From positions 1-5,202 of the forward strand of contig APFI01000280.1 in NCBI GenBank assembly GCA_000403945.1: a stretch of 5,202 bases of DNA. The letters run 5' to 3'. Shown here piece by piece: positions 1 through 5,202 of this stretch. The notes below the pieces were generated by a model. The model made no database searches. It was given only the letters and a program-made list of their open reading frames with translations, and was not told the origin of the DNA. A program made the translations under genes and the position numbers. Source of the DNA: Desulfovibrio sp. Dsv1 (GTDB lineage: Bacteria > Desulfobacterota > Desulfovibrionia > Desulfovibrionales > Desulfovibrionaceae). The stretch's first letter is position 1. Every line of letters starts with the position of its first letter.

Positions 1-1282
1 CTTCCTCCGGAATGCTTTCTTCCGGGACGTTTTTCTCCGCAAGGGGCGAGGGTGGCCCGGTTTCGGCCTGAACTTTCCCTGCGGCAGGGGCAGAGGAAGG
101 CGTGGGAGCTTCCTCCGGAACAAAGCTTTCAACGGGAGGCGGCGCGGCCTGCCGGGTCGCTTCCTCAGCACTTGGGTCCGGTGCGGCTTCCGCTTCCAAC
201 GGCATGCCTGGCTCTTCGTCGGACACGGGAACAGCCCCGTCAGCGGGCAGCAGTTCCGCTTCGAGAATTTCAGACGCGATCCCCGGTTCGGTTTCCGGCG
301 TAAGGTCGGGAGCGGCTTCCACCGGATGCTCCGGCTCGGGAGCCAGTGCCGCGATCTTTTCCACCTCGCGCTCCACCAGTTCATGCACGGCGGAAGCGGA
401 TGCCTCCTCGCCCTCACGGACTGGCAGGGCCAGATGGACCAGAATGCCGTCCACCAGTTCCCGGAAATGCTCACGGCGGCAGTCCACGCTGCCGCTGACG
501 CTTTCCGCCACCAGGCCGCCGCGCTCCACGGCCGCGTCGCCGTTGACGATCCACTGCTTGAGCTCGGGCGCGCGCTCACGCGCGATCATGAACATGTCGC
601 CGACCGTCGCCTCGTCTTCCGGATTGACGCGCACCGTCACAGTGCCCCGGTCTTCCAGCAGGCTCAAAGCCTCCAGCACCAAGGAATGCAAAACAGCGTC
701 GTGTTCCTTGTCCAGCAGCCAGCCCGTGCCCGCAGCAACAGCCGTCCGCACCAGTTCCGCCAGTTCCCCGCGCCAGGAATCGCAGATGGCCTCCCGCTGG
801 GCGTCAACGGCGCGCAGCACCACGGCCAGGGACTGCCCCAGTTCCGCGCGGAATTCCTTGAGTTCGGCTTCGGCCTGCTCCATTCCGGCCTGAAAGCCTT
901 CGCCGTGGGCCGCTTCGCGGATGCGTTCGGCCTCCTCGCGCTCGGCCTCGGCCTTGGCCAGCTCGGCGGCGGCCTGCTCATGGGCGGCCGTTCCGGCGGC
1001 CTTGAGGGCTTCACCTTCGCGGACCAGCTTCTGGCGTTCGGCCTCGGCCTCGGCCTTGGCCTCTTCCAGCACTTTCTGCCGTTCGGCATAGGCCGCACCG
1101 AGAATCTCGCGCGCCCGCTCCGCCGCCTTGGCCCGCACCCGATCCAGATAGTTTTCCTGCTGCTCCCGCTTGAGCTGCTCGCGGCGCATGGGCTCCTGCA
1201 TGGCGTCCAGTTGCTCCACAGTGGCTTCGCGCTCCCCCATGAAGATGGTGCCCCATTTTTTGCGCAATTCTTCTGACGCCAT
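1..1282 (-). CDS. fliH: Flagellar export apparatus protein FliH, 3' end cut by window edge, with long acidic Pro/Ala/Glu tail
   Basis: FliH binds the flagellar export ATPase FliI, holds it in check and docks it at the C-ring (FliN) and export gate on the cytoplasmic side. The minus-strand frame from ATG at 1282 stays open to the edge (427 residues, no stop). A GGGAAG Shine-Dalgarno lies 5 nt before the ATG. Residues about 38-150 are a long Ala/Glu/Arg-rich helix, probably coiled coil, with the glycine-spaced element GEGFQAGMEQ at 127-136. Residues 150-286 are the FliH/YscL C-domain: VRVNPEDE at 217-224, then W244, D249 and RGGLV at 254-258. FliH is usually about 230-280 residues, so the core seems finished near 286. 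The next 140 or more residues are acidic, rich in Pro, Ala and Glu, and look disordered. The gene lies 204 nt after fliG, and fliI is expected next. Identity is by motif and position; the tail is an oddity. Confidence 0.88.
   Translation of the reverse strand, partial: MASEELRKKWGTIFMGEREATVEQLDAMQEPMRREQLKREQQENYLDRVRAKAAERAREILGAAYAERQKVLEEAKAEAEAERQKLVREGEALKAAGTAAHEQAAAELAKAEAEREEAERIREAAHGEGFQAGMEQAEAELKEFRAELGQSLAVVLRAVDAQREAICDSWRGELAELVRTAVAAGTGWLLDKEHDAVLHSLVLEALSLLEDRGTVTVRVNPEDEATVGDMFMIARERAPELKQWIVNGDAAVERGGLVAESVSGSVDCRREHFRELVDGILVHLALPVREGEEASASAVHELVEREVEKIAALAPEPEHPVEAAPDLTPETEPGIASEILEAELLPADGAVPVSDEEPGMPLEAEAAPDPSAEEATRQAAPPPVESFVPEEAPTPSSAPAAGKVQAETGPPSPLAEKNVPEESIPEE
941..1061. 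repeat. 19-nt exact direct repeat inside the fliH coiled-coil region
   Basis: An identical 19-nt unit (CTCGGCCTCGGCCTTGGCC on the plus strand) occurs at 941-959 and 1043-1061. The offset is 102 bp, that is 34 codons in frame. Both copies encode the KAEAE stretch of the FliH helix. This is most likely low-complexity coding sequence from coiled-coil expansion rather than a separate element. Confidence 0.6.
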
Positions 1283-1486
1283 GGTCGCTTCCCGAAATTA
1301 TACAGATTGAGCCCGCCCATGCGGACAAGAGCGGATGGACGCTGAAACCGCCAGCCCGCCCCAAGGTCTGTTAACACTATAAAATTTTTGTTTACCTGCG
1401 GGGAGTGTACTCATCTGGTATTCGACCAAAAAAGCGGGCGCAATCCAACGCGGCATGCGGGCAAAAAGGCATAGTGTCTGCATTCC
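1283..1486 (-). other. 204-nt fliG-fliH spacer with possible internal promoter
   Basis: This untranslated gap is long for neighbouring genes of a flagellar operon. It contains an AT-rich island (about 1370-1395) with the palindrome TGTTAACA at 1369-1376, and a consensus TATAAT on the minus strand at 1297-1302. That box ends only 14 nt before the fliH ATG and has no good -35 at 16-18 nt. A 61-codon minus-strand frame (1298-1483) spans most of the gap. It has a Cys/Trp-containing composition unlike its neighbours and an AGGG placed too close to its ATG, so I do not call it a gene. No intrinsic terminator was seen after fliG. Confidence 0.4.
1288..1293 (-). promoter_or_regulatory. Shine-Dalgarno of fliH (GGGAAG)
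   Basis: GGGAAG on the minus strand, 5 nt before the ATG at 1282. It is weaker than the sites of fliF and fliG, but it supports this start, which opens the MASEELRKKW N-terminus and the uninterrupted FliH frame. Confidence 0.5.
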
Positions 1487-2482
1487 CTAAACAAAAACTT
1501 CGTCCGCTCTCCGACTGATCACCACCTTGTTTTCGGCTTCCAGGCGGCGCACGATCTTGACGATGTTCTGCTGGGCGGCTTCCACGTCGGAGAGTTTGGT
1601 GGGCCCCATGAACTCCAGTTCCTCGCGGAGAATGTTGCCCGCGCGTTCGGACATGTTCTTGAAGAACTTTTCCTTGAGGTCGTCGCTGGCGCCGCGCAGG
1701 GCCAGGGTGAGAGCCTCATTGGAAACCTCCTTGAGCAGCTCGCGCACGCCGCGGTCGTCGATATGCTTGCAGTCTTCGAAGACGAACATGAGGTTGCGGA
1801 TGTCCTCGGCCATCTGGGCGGAGTCTTCCTCGATCTCGGAGAGCACTTCCTCTTCCGTGGCGCGGTCCACGGCATTGAGAATTTCGGCCACGGACTGCAC
1901 GCCGCCCACCTTCTTGCCTTCTTTGCCGCCCATGGCGATAAGCTGGCTGGTGAGCACCTTGTCCACTTCCATGAGCATGTCTTCGGGCACGGATTCCAGT
2001 TTGGCCAAGCGGGTGAGCACCTCGGCGCGCACCCCGGCGGGCAGGCTTGTCAACAATTTGGCGGCCTGATCCGGGTTGAGGTGGCCCATGATCAGCGCCA
2101 GGGTCTGGGGATGCTCGTTGCGCAGGATCTGCGAGAGCAGGCGGGGGCTGACCGATTCCAGTTCCCGGAAGGGCGCGGGGCCGGTATTCAGACTCAGAGA
2201 GTCCATGACGTACTTGGCGGTTTCCGGGTCCAAATTCTTGACCAGCAGGCTCTTCGCGGCGTCGCTGCCGCCCGCGATCATGTCCACGCCGTCCACCAGG
2301 GATTCATGGAACTCGCGCAACACTTCCTCCACGGTTTCCCTGGGCACGGGCTCCAGTTCCACGATGGCTCTGGAAACGTCGGCTATTTCCTGCCGCTCCA
2401 TGCGCTTGAAGACAGCGGCCGTAAACTTGTCGCCCATGGCGAGCAGCAGCACGGCAATACGCTGATGGCCGGTCAACTCCAT
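1487..2482 (-). CDS. fliG: Flagellar motor switch protein FliG
   Basis: FliG is the rotor protein of the C-ring. Its N-domain clasps the FliF tail, its middle domain binds FliM, and its C-domain meets the MotA stator to make torque and set the rotation direction. The 331 residues match the usual length of about 330-340. The N-domain is residues 1-100. The EHPQ motif of the middle domain, part of the FliM surface, is at 123-126. The glycine-bearing linker is near 185-195 and the LMFVFED helix of the C-domain is at 231-237. The charged torque ridge follows, with R263, D267, D268 and R280, then MGPTKLSDVE at 292-301. All three domains look intact. The start at 2482 is fixed by AAGGAG 8 nt upstream. 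It lies 54 nt after the small FliF-tail-like gene and is probably co-transcribed with fliF. Confidence 0.97.
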   Translation of the reverse strand: MELTGHQRIAVLLLAMGDKFTAAVFKRMERQEIADVSRAIVELEPVPRETVEEVLREFHESLVDGVDMIAGGSDAAKSLLVKNLDPETAKYVMDSLSLNTGPAPFRELESVSPRLLSQILRNEHPQTLALIMGHLNPDQAAKLLTSLPAGVRAEVLTRLAKLESVPEDMLMEVDKVLTSQLIAMGGKEGKKVGGVQSVAEILNAVDRATEEEVLSEIEEDSAQMAEDIRNLMFVFEDCKHIDDRGVRELLKEVSNEALTLALRGASDDLKEKFFKNMSERAGNILREELEFMGPTKLSDVEAAQQNIVKIVRRLEAENKVVISRRADEVFV

Positions 2483-2490
2483 CCCCTCTA

Positions 2491-2496
2491 CTCCTT
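2491..2496 (-). promoter_or_regulatory. Shine-Dalgarno of fliG (AAGGAG)
   Basis: AAGGAG on the minus strand, 8 nt before the fliG ATG at 2482. A second purine-rich GAGGGG directly abuts the ATG. This strong site suggests fliG is initiated on its own rather than only by coupling to the upstream small gene. Confidence 0.75.
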
Positions 2497-2508
2497 GCTC
2501 GAACGCGC

Positions 2509-2530
2509 CCGCGCCGGGGCGATCGCGCGG
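2509..2530 (-). repeat. GC-rich hairpin between the small gene and fliG
   Basis: CCGCGC at 2530-2525 (minus strand) pairs perfectly with GCGCGG at 2514-2509, with a 10-nt loop. It lies in the 54-nt spacer before the fliG Shine-Dalgarno. No U-run follows, so it is not an intrinsic terminator. It could be an mRNA processing or stabilising stem, or simply a result of high GC. Confidence 0.35.
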
Positions 2531-2536
2531 TTTCTT

Positions 2537-2752
2537 TTATTTTTTGTCTGTCAGCCAGCGCCGGATCAAATGGACGGCCTGGTCCATATGCTGTTCTGTA
2601 AAATGATAGAGGCGCAGTTTCAGCTCTTCCACCCGCTGGTTGGTTTCCTTTTGGGCGTGCCGCAGGGCCTTGAGTTCAGTCAGGGAAGGAAGGCGGGAAT
2701 TGTCCCCGCCCCCGGACGGCAGCGCCGTAAGATCAGACCTTCGCTGTTTCAT
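2537..2752 (-). CDS. Small protein ending in a FliF-like FliG-binding tail (undescribed to my knowledge)
   Basis: A 71-residue protein between fliF and fliG with no name I recognise. Residues 1-20 are basic, then Gly-rich. Residues 24-50 look like an amphipathic helix (TELKALRHAQKE, then RVEELKLRL). Residues 51-71 closely resemble the FliF C-terminus: HMDQAVHLIRRW at 55-66 against HMEQVVTLVRGW at FliF 527-538, with 7 of 12 identical plus E/D and V/I swaps, and an FT just before in both. In FliF this segment binds the FliG N-domain, so binding FliG is the natural inference, not shown. There is no membrane segment or signal peptide, so it should be cytoplasmic. Its ATG lies inside fliF, a 20-nt overlap in the +1 frame, with only a weak GGA 9 nt upstream, which points to translational coupling. 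It may be a partial duplication of the fliF 3' end. Confidence 0.75.
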   Translation of the reverse strand: MKQRRSDLTALPSGGGDNSRLPSLTELKALRHAQKETNQRVEELKLRLYHFTEQHMDQAVHLIRRWLTDKK

Positions 2753-4376
2753 CGCTTTTCATCCAGCCGCGCACCAAGGTCACCACCTGTTCCATATGAT
2801 TGTCGGACAGGGTGAAGATATGCGCTTTCAGGGCTTCAATATCCTTGAATGCCAGTTCGTCGTCTTCTTCCTGCTCGGGCACTTCCTCGTCGGCCTTGGC
2901 CGCTTCCTCCAGGGCCTCATACAGGGCGATCTGTTCTTCGGCGGCGGGCAGACCTTCCAGCCCTTCCACCATTTCCCCGGCTTCAACCTTGGGCCGGATC
3001 AGGGCGAGCACCACAGGCCGCACGATCAGCATCAGGAAGAGGAAGGCCAGCAGCGCATTGAGCAGTGGTTTGCCCAGGCGTTCGGCGTAATCAGCCAGCA
3101 GATCGGCGAAATTGGGATCCTTGGGCGGTTCCGAATCGGTGAAGGGGGCGGAACTCACCTCCAGCAAGTCGCCACGCCCCTTGTCCAGACCCACGGCATT
3201 GGAAACCAGCTGCCGCACGCGCTCCAACTCTTCCGTCTTGCGGGGCACGAAAGACCATGCCCCGTCAACCTTTTCATACGTCCCATCAATGATAACGGCA
3301 ACGGTCAGACGGCGCAAATCCCCTACATTGGCGACGATCTGCTGCTCTTCCTTGTTGATTTCGTAGTTGGTGGTGCGGGTTTCACGGGTGCCGTTCTGGT
3401 CCGACACCGAACCGGTGATGCCGTCGCCGCGGAAGTTGGCGTCCGGCGCGCCCGCCTCAAGGTTGGCGCGACCTTGCTGGCTTTCTTCGCTGCGCTGTTC
3501 GCTGCGCACGGCGGTTTTTTCAGGATCGAAAAATTCCCGGCGGATGGTCTTCTGGCTGAAGTCCATATCCGCATTGACCTTGGCGATGACCCGACCCGGC
3601 CCAAAAAGGGGCTGCAGCATTTCCTCGATGCGCCGCTCCAGATTGCGCTGCACCTGAAGACGGTGCTCCATCTGGGTGCTGCTGGCCCCTGCCAAGCTGT
3701 CCTCTTCCGGTTGGTAGAGCACCTTGCCGCCGTTGTCCGTAATGGAGACGTGGCTCTTGTCCAGGCCTTCCACGGCCATGAGCATCATGTTGAGGATGGC
3801 GTTGATTTCTTTCTGGTCGGGCTTGCTGTTGGGATTGGTCAGCTTGAGCACCACGGAGGCCGAGGGGGATTGACGCTCCTCCACAAAAAGGCTGCGCTGA
3901 GGGATGACCAAGTGTACGCGGGCGCTCTCCACGCTGGGGAATTCGCTGATGGTGCGTGAAAGTTCGCCCTGAAGCGCGCGGGTGTAGTTGATTTTCTGCA
4001 CAAAGTCGGTCTGGCCCACCTTGACCTTGTCGAAAATTTCAAAGCCGATGCCCTGTCCCACCAAGCCGCCTTCGCCGGCGATCTTGATGCGCTGGTCGTA
4101 AACCACTTCCCTGGGCACCATGATGGTGGCTCCGTTGTCGGCCAGCTGATAAGGAACCTTGTCGGTTTGCAGCGCCTTGATCACATGGCTGGCGTCTTCC
4201 GCGCCCAGATTGGAATAGAGCACGCGGTATTCCGGCCGGCTCAGCCAGACCGAGAGGCCGATGACGGCGGACAGCAGCGCCACCGCGCCGCCAGCCACGG
4301 CCACGCGCTGAATCATGCTCATTCTGCTCCAGAATTCCTTGATGCTGTCCACAAAATTCGTAAAGAAAGCGGGCAT
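2733..4376 (-). CDS. fliF: Flagellar MS-ring protein FliF
   Basis: FliF builds the MS-ring in the inner membrane, the base on which the rod, export gate and C-ring assemble. The protein has 547 residues, normal for the family. The first membrane helix is at about 24-46. Ring-building motif 1 follows (about 48-110), then motif 2 (about 122-220), with YTRALQGELSRTI at 131-143, ARVHLVIP at 152-159 and SASVVLKL at 172-179. Motif 3 and the beta-collar region span about 228-430 (RVIAKVNADMDF at 262-273). The second membrane helix is at about 437-460, then an acidic linker (474-510). The FliG-binding tail, HMEQVVTLVRGW, is at 527-538. I chose ATG 4376 over one 18 codons upstream because AGGGG lies 7 nt before it and because the upstream ATG (4430) would lie at or before the predicted sigma-54 transcript start. 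It appears to be the first gene of the unit. Confidence 0.97.
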   Translation of the reverse strand: MPAFFTNFVDSIKEFWSRMSMIQRVAVAGGAVALLSAVIGLSVWLSRPEYRVLYSNLGAEDASHVIKALQTDKVPYQLADNGATIMVPREVVYDQRIKIAGEGGLVGQGIGFEIFDKVKVGQTDFVQKINYTRALQGELSRTISEFPSVESARVHLVIPQRSLFVEERQSPSASVVLKLTNPNSKPDQKEINAILNMMLMAVEGLDKSHVSITDNGGKVLYQPEEDSLAGASSTQMEHRLQVQRNLERRIEEMLQPLFGPGRVIAKVNADMDFSQKTIRREFFDPEKTAVRSEQRSEESQQGRANLEAGAPDANFRGDGITGSVSDQNGTRETRTTNYEINKEEQQIVANVGDLRRLTVAVIIDGTYEKVDGAWSFVPRKTEELERVRQLVSNAVGLDKGRGDLLEVSSAPFTDSEPPKDPNFADLLADYAERLGKPLLNALLAFLFLMLIVRPVVLALIRPKVEAGEMVEGLEGLPAAEEQIALYEALEEAAKADEEVPEQEEDDELAFKDIEALKAHIFTLSDNHMEQVVTLVRGWMKSDETAKV

Positions 4377-4383
4377 GACGTTT

Positions 4384-4388
4384 CCCCT
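4384..4388 (-). promoter_or_regulatory. Shine-Dalgarno of fliF (AGGGG), decides the start
   Basis: AGGGG on the minus strand, 7 nt before ATG 4376. It favours the MPAFFTNFVD N-terminus over the in-frame upstream ATG at 4430, whose extra 18 residues (MRHSAFRQQD...) do not look like FliF. Confidence 0.8.
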
Positions 4389-4436
4389 GGTCTTGTCTCT
4401 GTCTTGCTGGCGAAAGGCCGAATGCCGCACTCAGCT

Positions 4437-4452
4437 AGCAATTGCCATGCCA
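4437..4452 (-). promoter_or_regulatory. Sigma-54 (RpoN) -24/-12 promoter of fliF
   Basis: Minus strand TGGCATGGCAATTGCT. The family consensus is TGGCAC-N5-TTGC. The -24 element matches 5 of 6 bases, the -12 element TTGC is exact, and the invariant GG and GC are 10 nt apart as required. The transcript would start near 4426, giving a leader of about 50 nt that includes the fliF Shine-Dalgarno. Sigma-54 control of MS-ring and switch genes is known in several polar flagellates, where an enhancer-binding protein of the FleQ/FlrC/FlgR type activates it. The site was found by eye, not by a scored search. Confidence 0.75.
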
Positions 4453-4457
4453 TTTTA

Positions 4458-4470
4458 TAATATATTGAAA
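4458..4470 (-). promoter_or_regulatory. Possible IHF site in AT-rich tract upstream of the sigma-54 promoter
   Basis: On the minus strand TTTCAATATATTA matches the IHF consensus WATCAANNNNTTR at all but one defined position. It sits just upstream of the -24 element in an AT-rich tract (about 4453-4495) that contrasts with the GC-rich surroundings. IHF bending between enhancer and promoter is common at sigma-54 promoters. The AT-richness of the tract makes a chance match easy. Confidence 0.4.
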
Positions 4471-4541
4471 TATAATATTATTTGCTTAAATAAAACTTGC
4501 CTTGTGCCGCGCGTTCAAATTTGTGACGCAGCCTGAAAGCA

Positions 4542-4576
4542 GTGAACCCCGCGTCCGTGTCCGGCGCGGAGTTCAC
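4542..4576. repeat. 35-bp inverted repeat upstream of fliF, candidate enhancer
   Basis: The 12-nt arms GTGAACCCCGCG (4542-4553) and CGCGGAGTTCAC (4565-4576) match at 11 of 12 positions across an 11-nt spacer. The centre lies about 108 bp upstream of the -24 element, near -133 from the predicted transcript start, which is a usual distance for a sigma-54 activator's binding site. Neither strand has a T-run after the repeat, so an intrinsic terminator is less likely. Alternatives are a factor-independent hairpin from an unseen transcript or a relic of a mobile element end. Confidence 0.55.
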
Positions 4577-4665
4577 TATTGTGCGGAAAAGAATCAGCGG
4601 CGGACTATTTACCCGCGTTGCAAGCTAGGGGTAGTACGCTTATGGCACAGATTTGGGCCGCAACC

Positions 4666-4681
4666 GACTGTTGACACAGTC
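4666..4681. repeat. Short perfect hairpin GACTGT-TGAC-ACAGTC
   Basis: Six-bp perfect arms with a 4-nt loop in sequence without a gene. No T-run follows on either strand. Function unknown. It neighbours the imperfect GACA repeat pair, and both might belong to a mobile-element remnant. Confidence 0.35.
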
Positions 4682-4683
4682 CA

Positions 4684-4713
4684 GGGGACAAATTCACTTT
4701 TTGGAGACAGTTT
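4684..4713. repeat. Pair of imperfect direct repeats (GGGGACAAATT / GGAGACAGTTT)
   Basis: Two 11-nt units at 4684-4694 and 4703-4713 match at 8 of 11 positions with a 19-bp period. A CTAG tetranucleotide follows at 4714-4717. The pattern resembles short repeats at transposable-element ends, but no complete element can be drawn here. Confidence 0.25.
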
Positions 4714-4908
4714 CTAGGCTCATCCCTCATTAATCCTCCCGCTGCAAGGTTGCCTTTTCCTATACAGCGGCATTGCAAAACGGAAGTTGAGCTTGCGGTG
4801 CGCTATGCCAATACAGCTTCAGCCAATTCCCGCTTTGCGCCCTGCTGTCTGAAAAAATCAGCTGTTCGCGGTCGGCGGTTTACTGAAGGTAGAGCCTGGA
4901 TAGTGTAG

Positions 4909-5202
4909 TCACGAGATTGAAGTCCACAAAAAAATGCATCCAATCCAAATAGCGGCCAGGAATGAGGCCGCATTTTCGCGTATCGGGTCGCAATGCCGCG
5001 CCAGTGCTTCAAATGAGGGAACGCGTTCCCTATCGGGTGCCGGGCCCTCTGCAAGGCTCCCCGTCGCAATCGCGCCGCTCCCTGCGGCTTTTTTTTCGGG
5101 GGAATGACCGCTTCCATCTGTTTTTCAGCCCGGGCGAGAGTCTCGTCCGTGTCGCGGCCCTTGTCCGCCAAAAATCTTTCCGCCGCAAATCCGTCAATCG
5201 GA
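4909..5202 (-). pseudogene. IS5-family DDE transposase, C-terminal relic, frameshifted and catalytically broken, cut by window edge
   Basis: The minus strand encodes the end of an IS5-family transposase, the enzyme that cuts and pastes its insertion sequence. In frame from 5201 it reads IDGFAAERFLADKG, then MEAVIPPKKK, then NAFPHLKHWRGIATRYAK. The D of ADKG, the second catalytic Asp, is kept. The family signature Y-x2-R-x3-E-x6-K appears as Q-x2-R-x3-G-x6-K: the catalytic Glu is Gly (codon 5028-5030) and the Tyr is Gln. After RYAK the frame breaks at an A4 run (4973-4976); adding one base restores NAASFLAAIWIGC and a stop at 4909-4911, the normal family ending. The Glu loss and frameshift argue for an old dead copy rather than a programmed shift. 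The N-terminal half lies beyond the edge. Confidence 0.85.
4909..5202 (-). mobile_element. Remnant of an IS5-family insertion sequence, boundaries unresolved
   Basis: This is inferred from the transposase relic. The left boundary must lie below 4909, but no terminal inverted repeat or target duplication could be matched because the other end is outside the window. CTAG tetranucleotides, a form of the YTAR target of some IS5 members, occur at 4435-4438, 4625-4628 and 4714-4717. None can be tied to the insertion. Confidence 0.6.

Larger units (their letters stand above)
4577..4908. other. Region without a recognisable gene
   Basis: Apart from the hairpin at 4666-4681 and the repeats at 4684-4713, I see no supported gene, RNA or terminator here. 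Short open frames exist on both strands, but they lack ribosome sites and recognisable protein wording. The minus-strand frame reading through 4803-4908 is only the frameshifted run-off of the transposase relic. The stretch between 4718 and 4908 may include the end of the insertion sequence, but its terminal inverted repeat could not be placed. Confidence 0.5.

Noticed and set aside
102..893. 263-codon plus-strand Ser/Arg-rich frame antisense to fliH
   Set aside because: Low-complexity antisense shadow of the Ala/Glu-rich fliH reading frame.
664..1377. 237-codon open frame on the minus strand overlapping fliH
   Set aside because: It is the out-of-frame shadow of fliH: Arg/Pro-rich wording with no family resemblance, while the adjacent frame gives clear FliH motifs.
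1298..1483. 61-codon minus-strand frame in the fliG-fliH gap
   Set aside because: AGGG is too close to the ATG, the composition is unlike the neighbours and no family is recognised. It could be revisited if conserved in relatives.
2640..3959. 439-codon plus-strand frame antisense to fliF
   Set aside because: It is a complement shadow of high-GC coding sequence; the His/Gly/Phe-rich wording is typical of antisense frames. fliF itself is unmistakable.
4377..4430. Upstream fliF start at ATG 4430
   Set aside because: The extra 18 residues are not FliF-like, AGGGG sits before the internal ATG 4376, and the predicted transcript starts near 4426.
4644..4658. Plus-strand TGGCAC-AGATT-TGGG resembling a second sigma-54 promoter
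   Set aside because: The -24 half is perfect but the essential -12 GC is GG, and no plus-strand gene follows.
4672..4700. TTGACA-like -35 box on the plus strand
   Set aside because: No -10 hexamer at 16-18 nt and no gene downstream; the box is part of the small hairpin.
4502..4717. 71-codon plus-strand frame across the putative enhancer region
   Set aside because: No ribosome site and no recognisable wording; it runs through the inverted repeat.
5017..5030. Perfect 14-bp palindrome GGGAACGCGTTCCC
   Set aside because: It lies inside the transposase relic, where it encodes the GNAFP stretch. It is probably created by mutation (the Glu to Gly change supplies part of one arm) rather than being a functional operator.

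Overview
The window reads as high-GC chromosomal DNA from a flagellated Gram-negative bacterium. The wording of the FliF and FliG proteins and the gene order fit a Desulfovibrio-type organism (Desulfovibrionaceae). That assignment comes from recalled family resemblance, not a search, and is moderately confident.

Positions 1-4376 hold a flagellar basal-body/switch/export cluster, all on the minus strand and read from right to left. fliF (MS-ring) comes first, then a small 71-codon gene that overlaps the fliF stop, then fliG (rotor switch), then fliH (export ATPase regulator), which runs off the left edge. FliF assembles in the inner membrane and its C-terminal tail holds FliG. FliH should couple the export ATPase FliI, expected just beyond the edge, to the C-ring. 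The small gene ends in a near copy of FliF's own FliG-binding tail. The fliH frame is open to the edge and carries an unusually long acidic, proline-rich C-terminal extension.

Positions 4377-4580 look like the control region of the cluster. There is a strong Shine-Dalgarno before fliF, a well-matched sigma-54 (-24/-12) promoter about 60 bp upstream of the fliF start, an adjacent AT-rich stretch with an IHF-like site, and a 35-bp inverted repeat placed where an enhancer for a sigma-54 activator would be expected. flgB, flgC and fliE, often found upstream of fliF, are not there, so the unit appears to start at fliF.

Positions 4581-4908 have no convincing gene: a short hairpin, a pair of imperfect GACA-type repeats and otherwise unassigned sequence. 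Positions 4909-5202 hold the decayed C-terminal end of an IS5-family DDE transposase (minus strand), with a frameshift and a lost catalytic glutamate; its start lies beyond the right edge.
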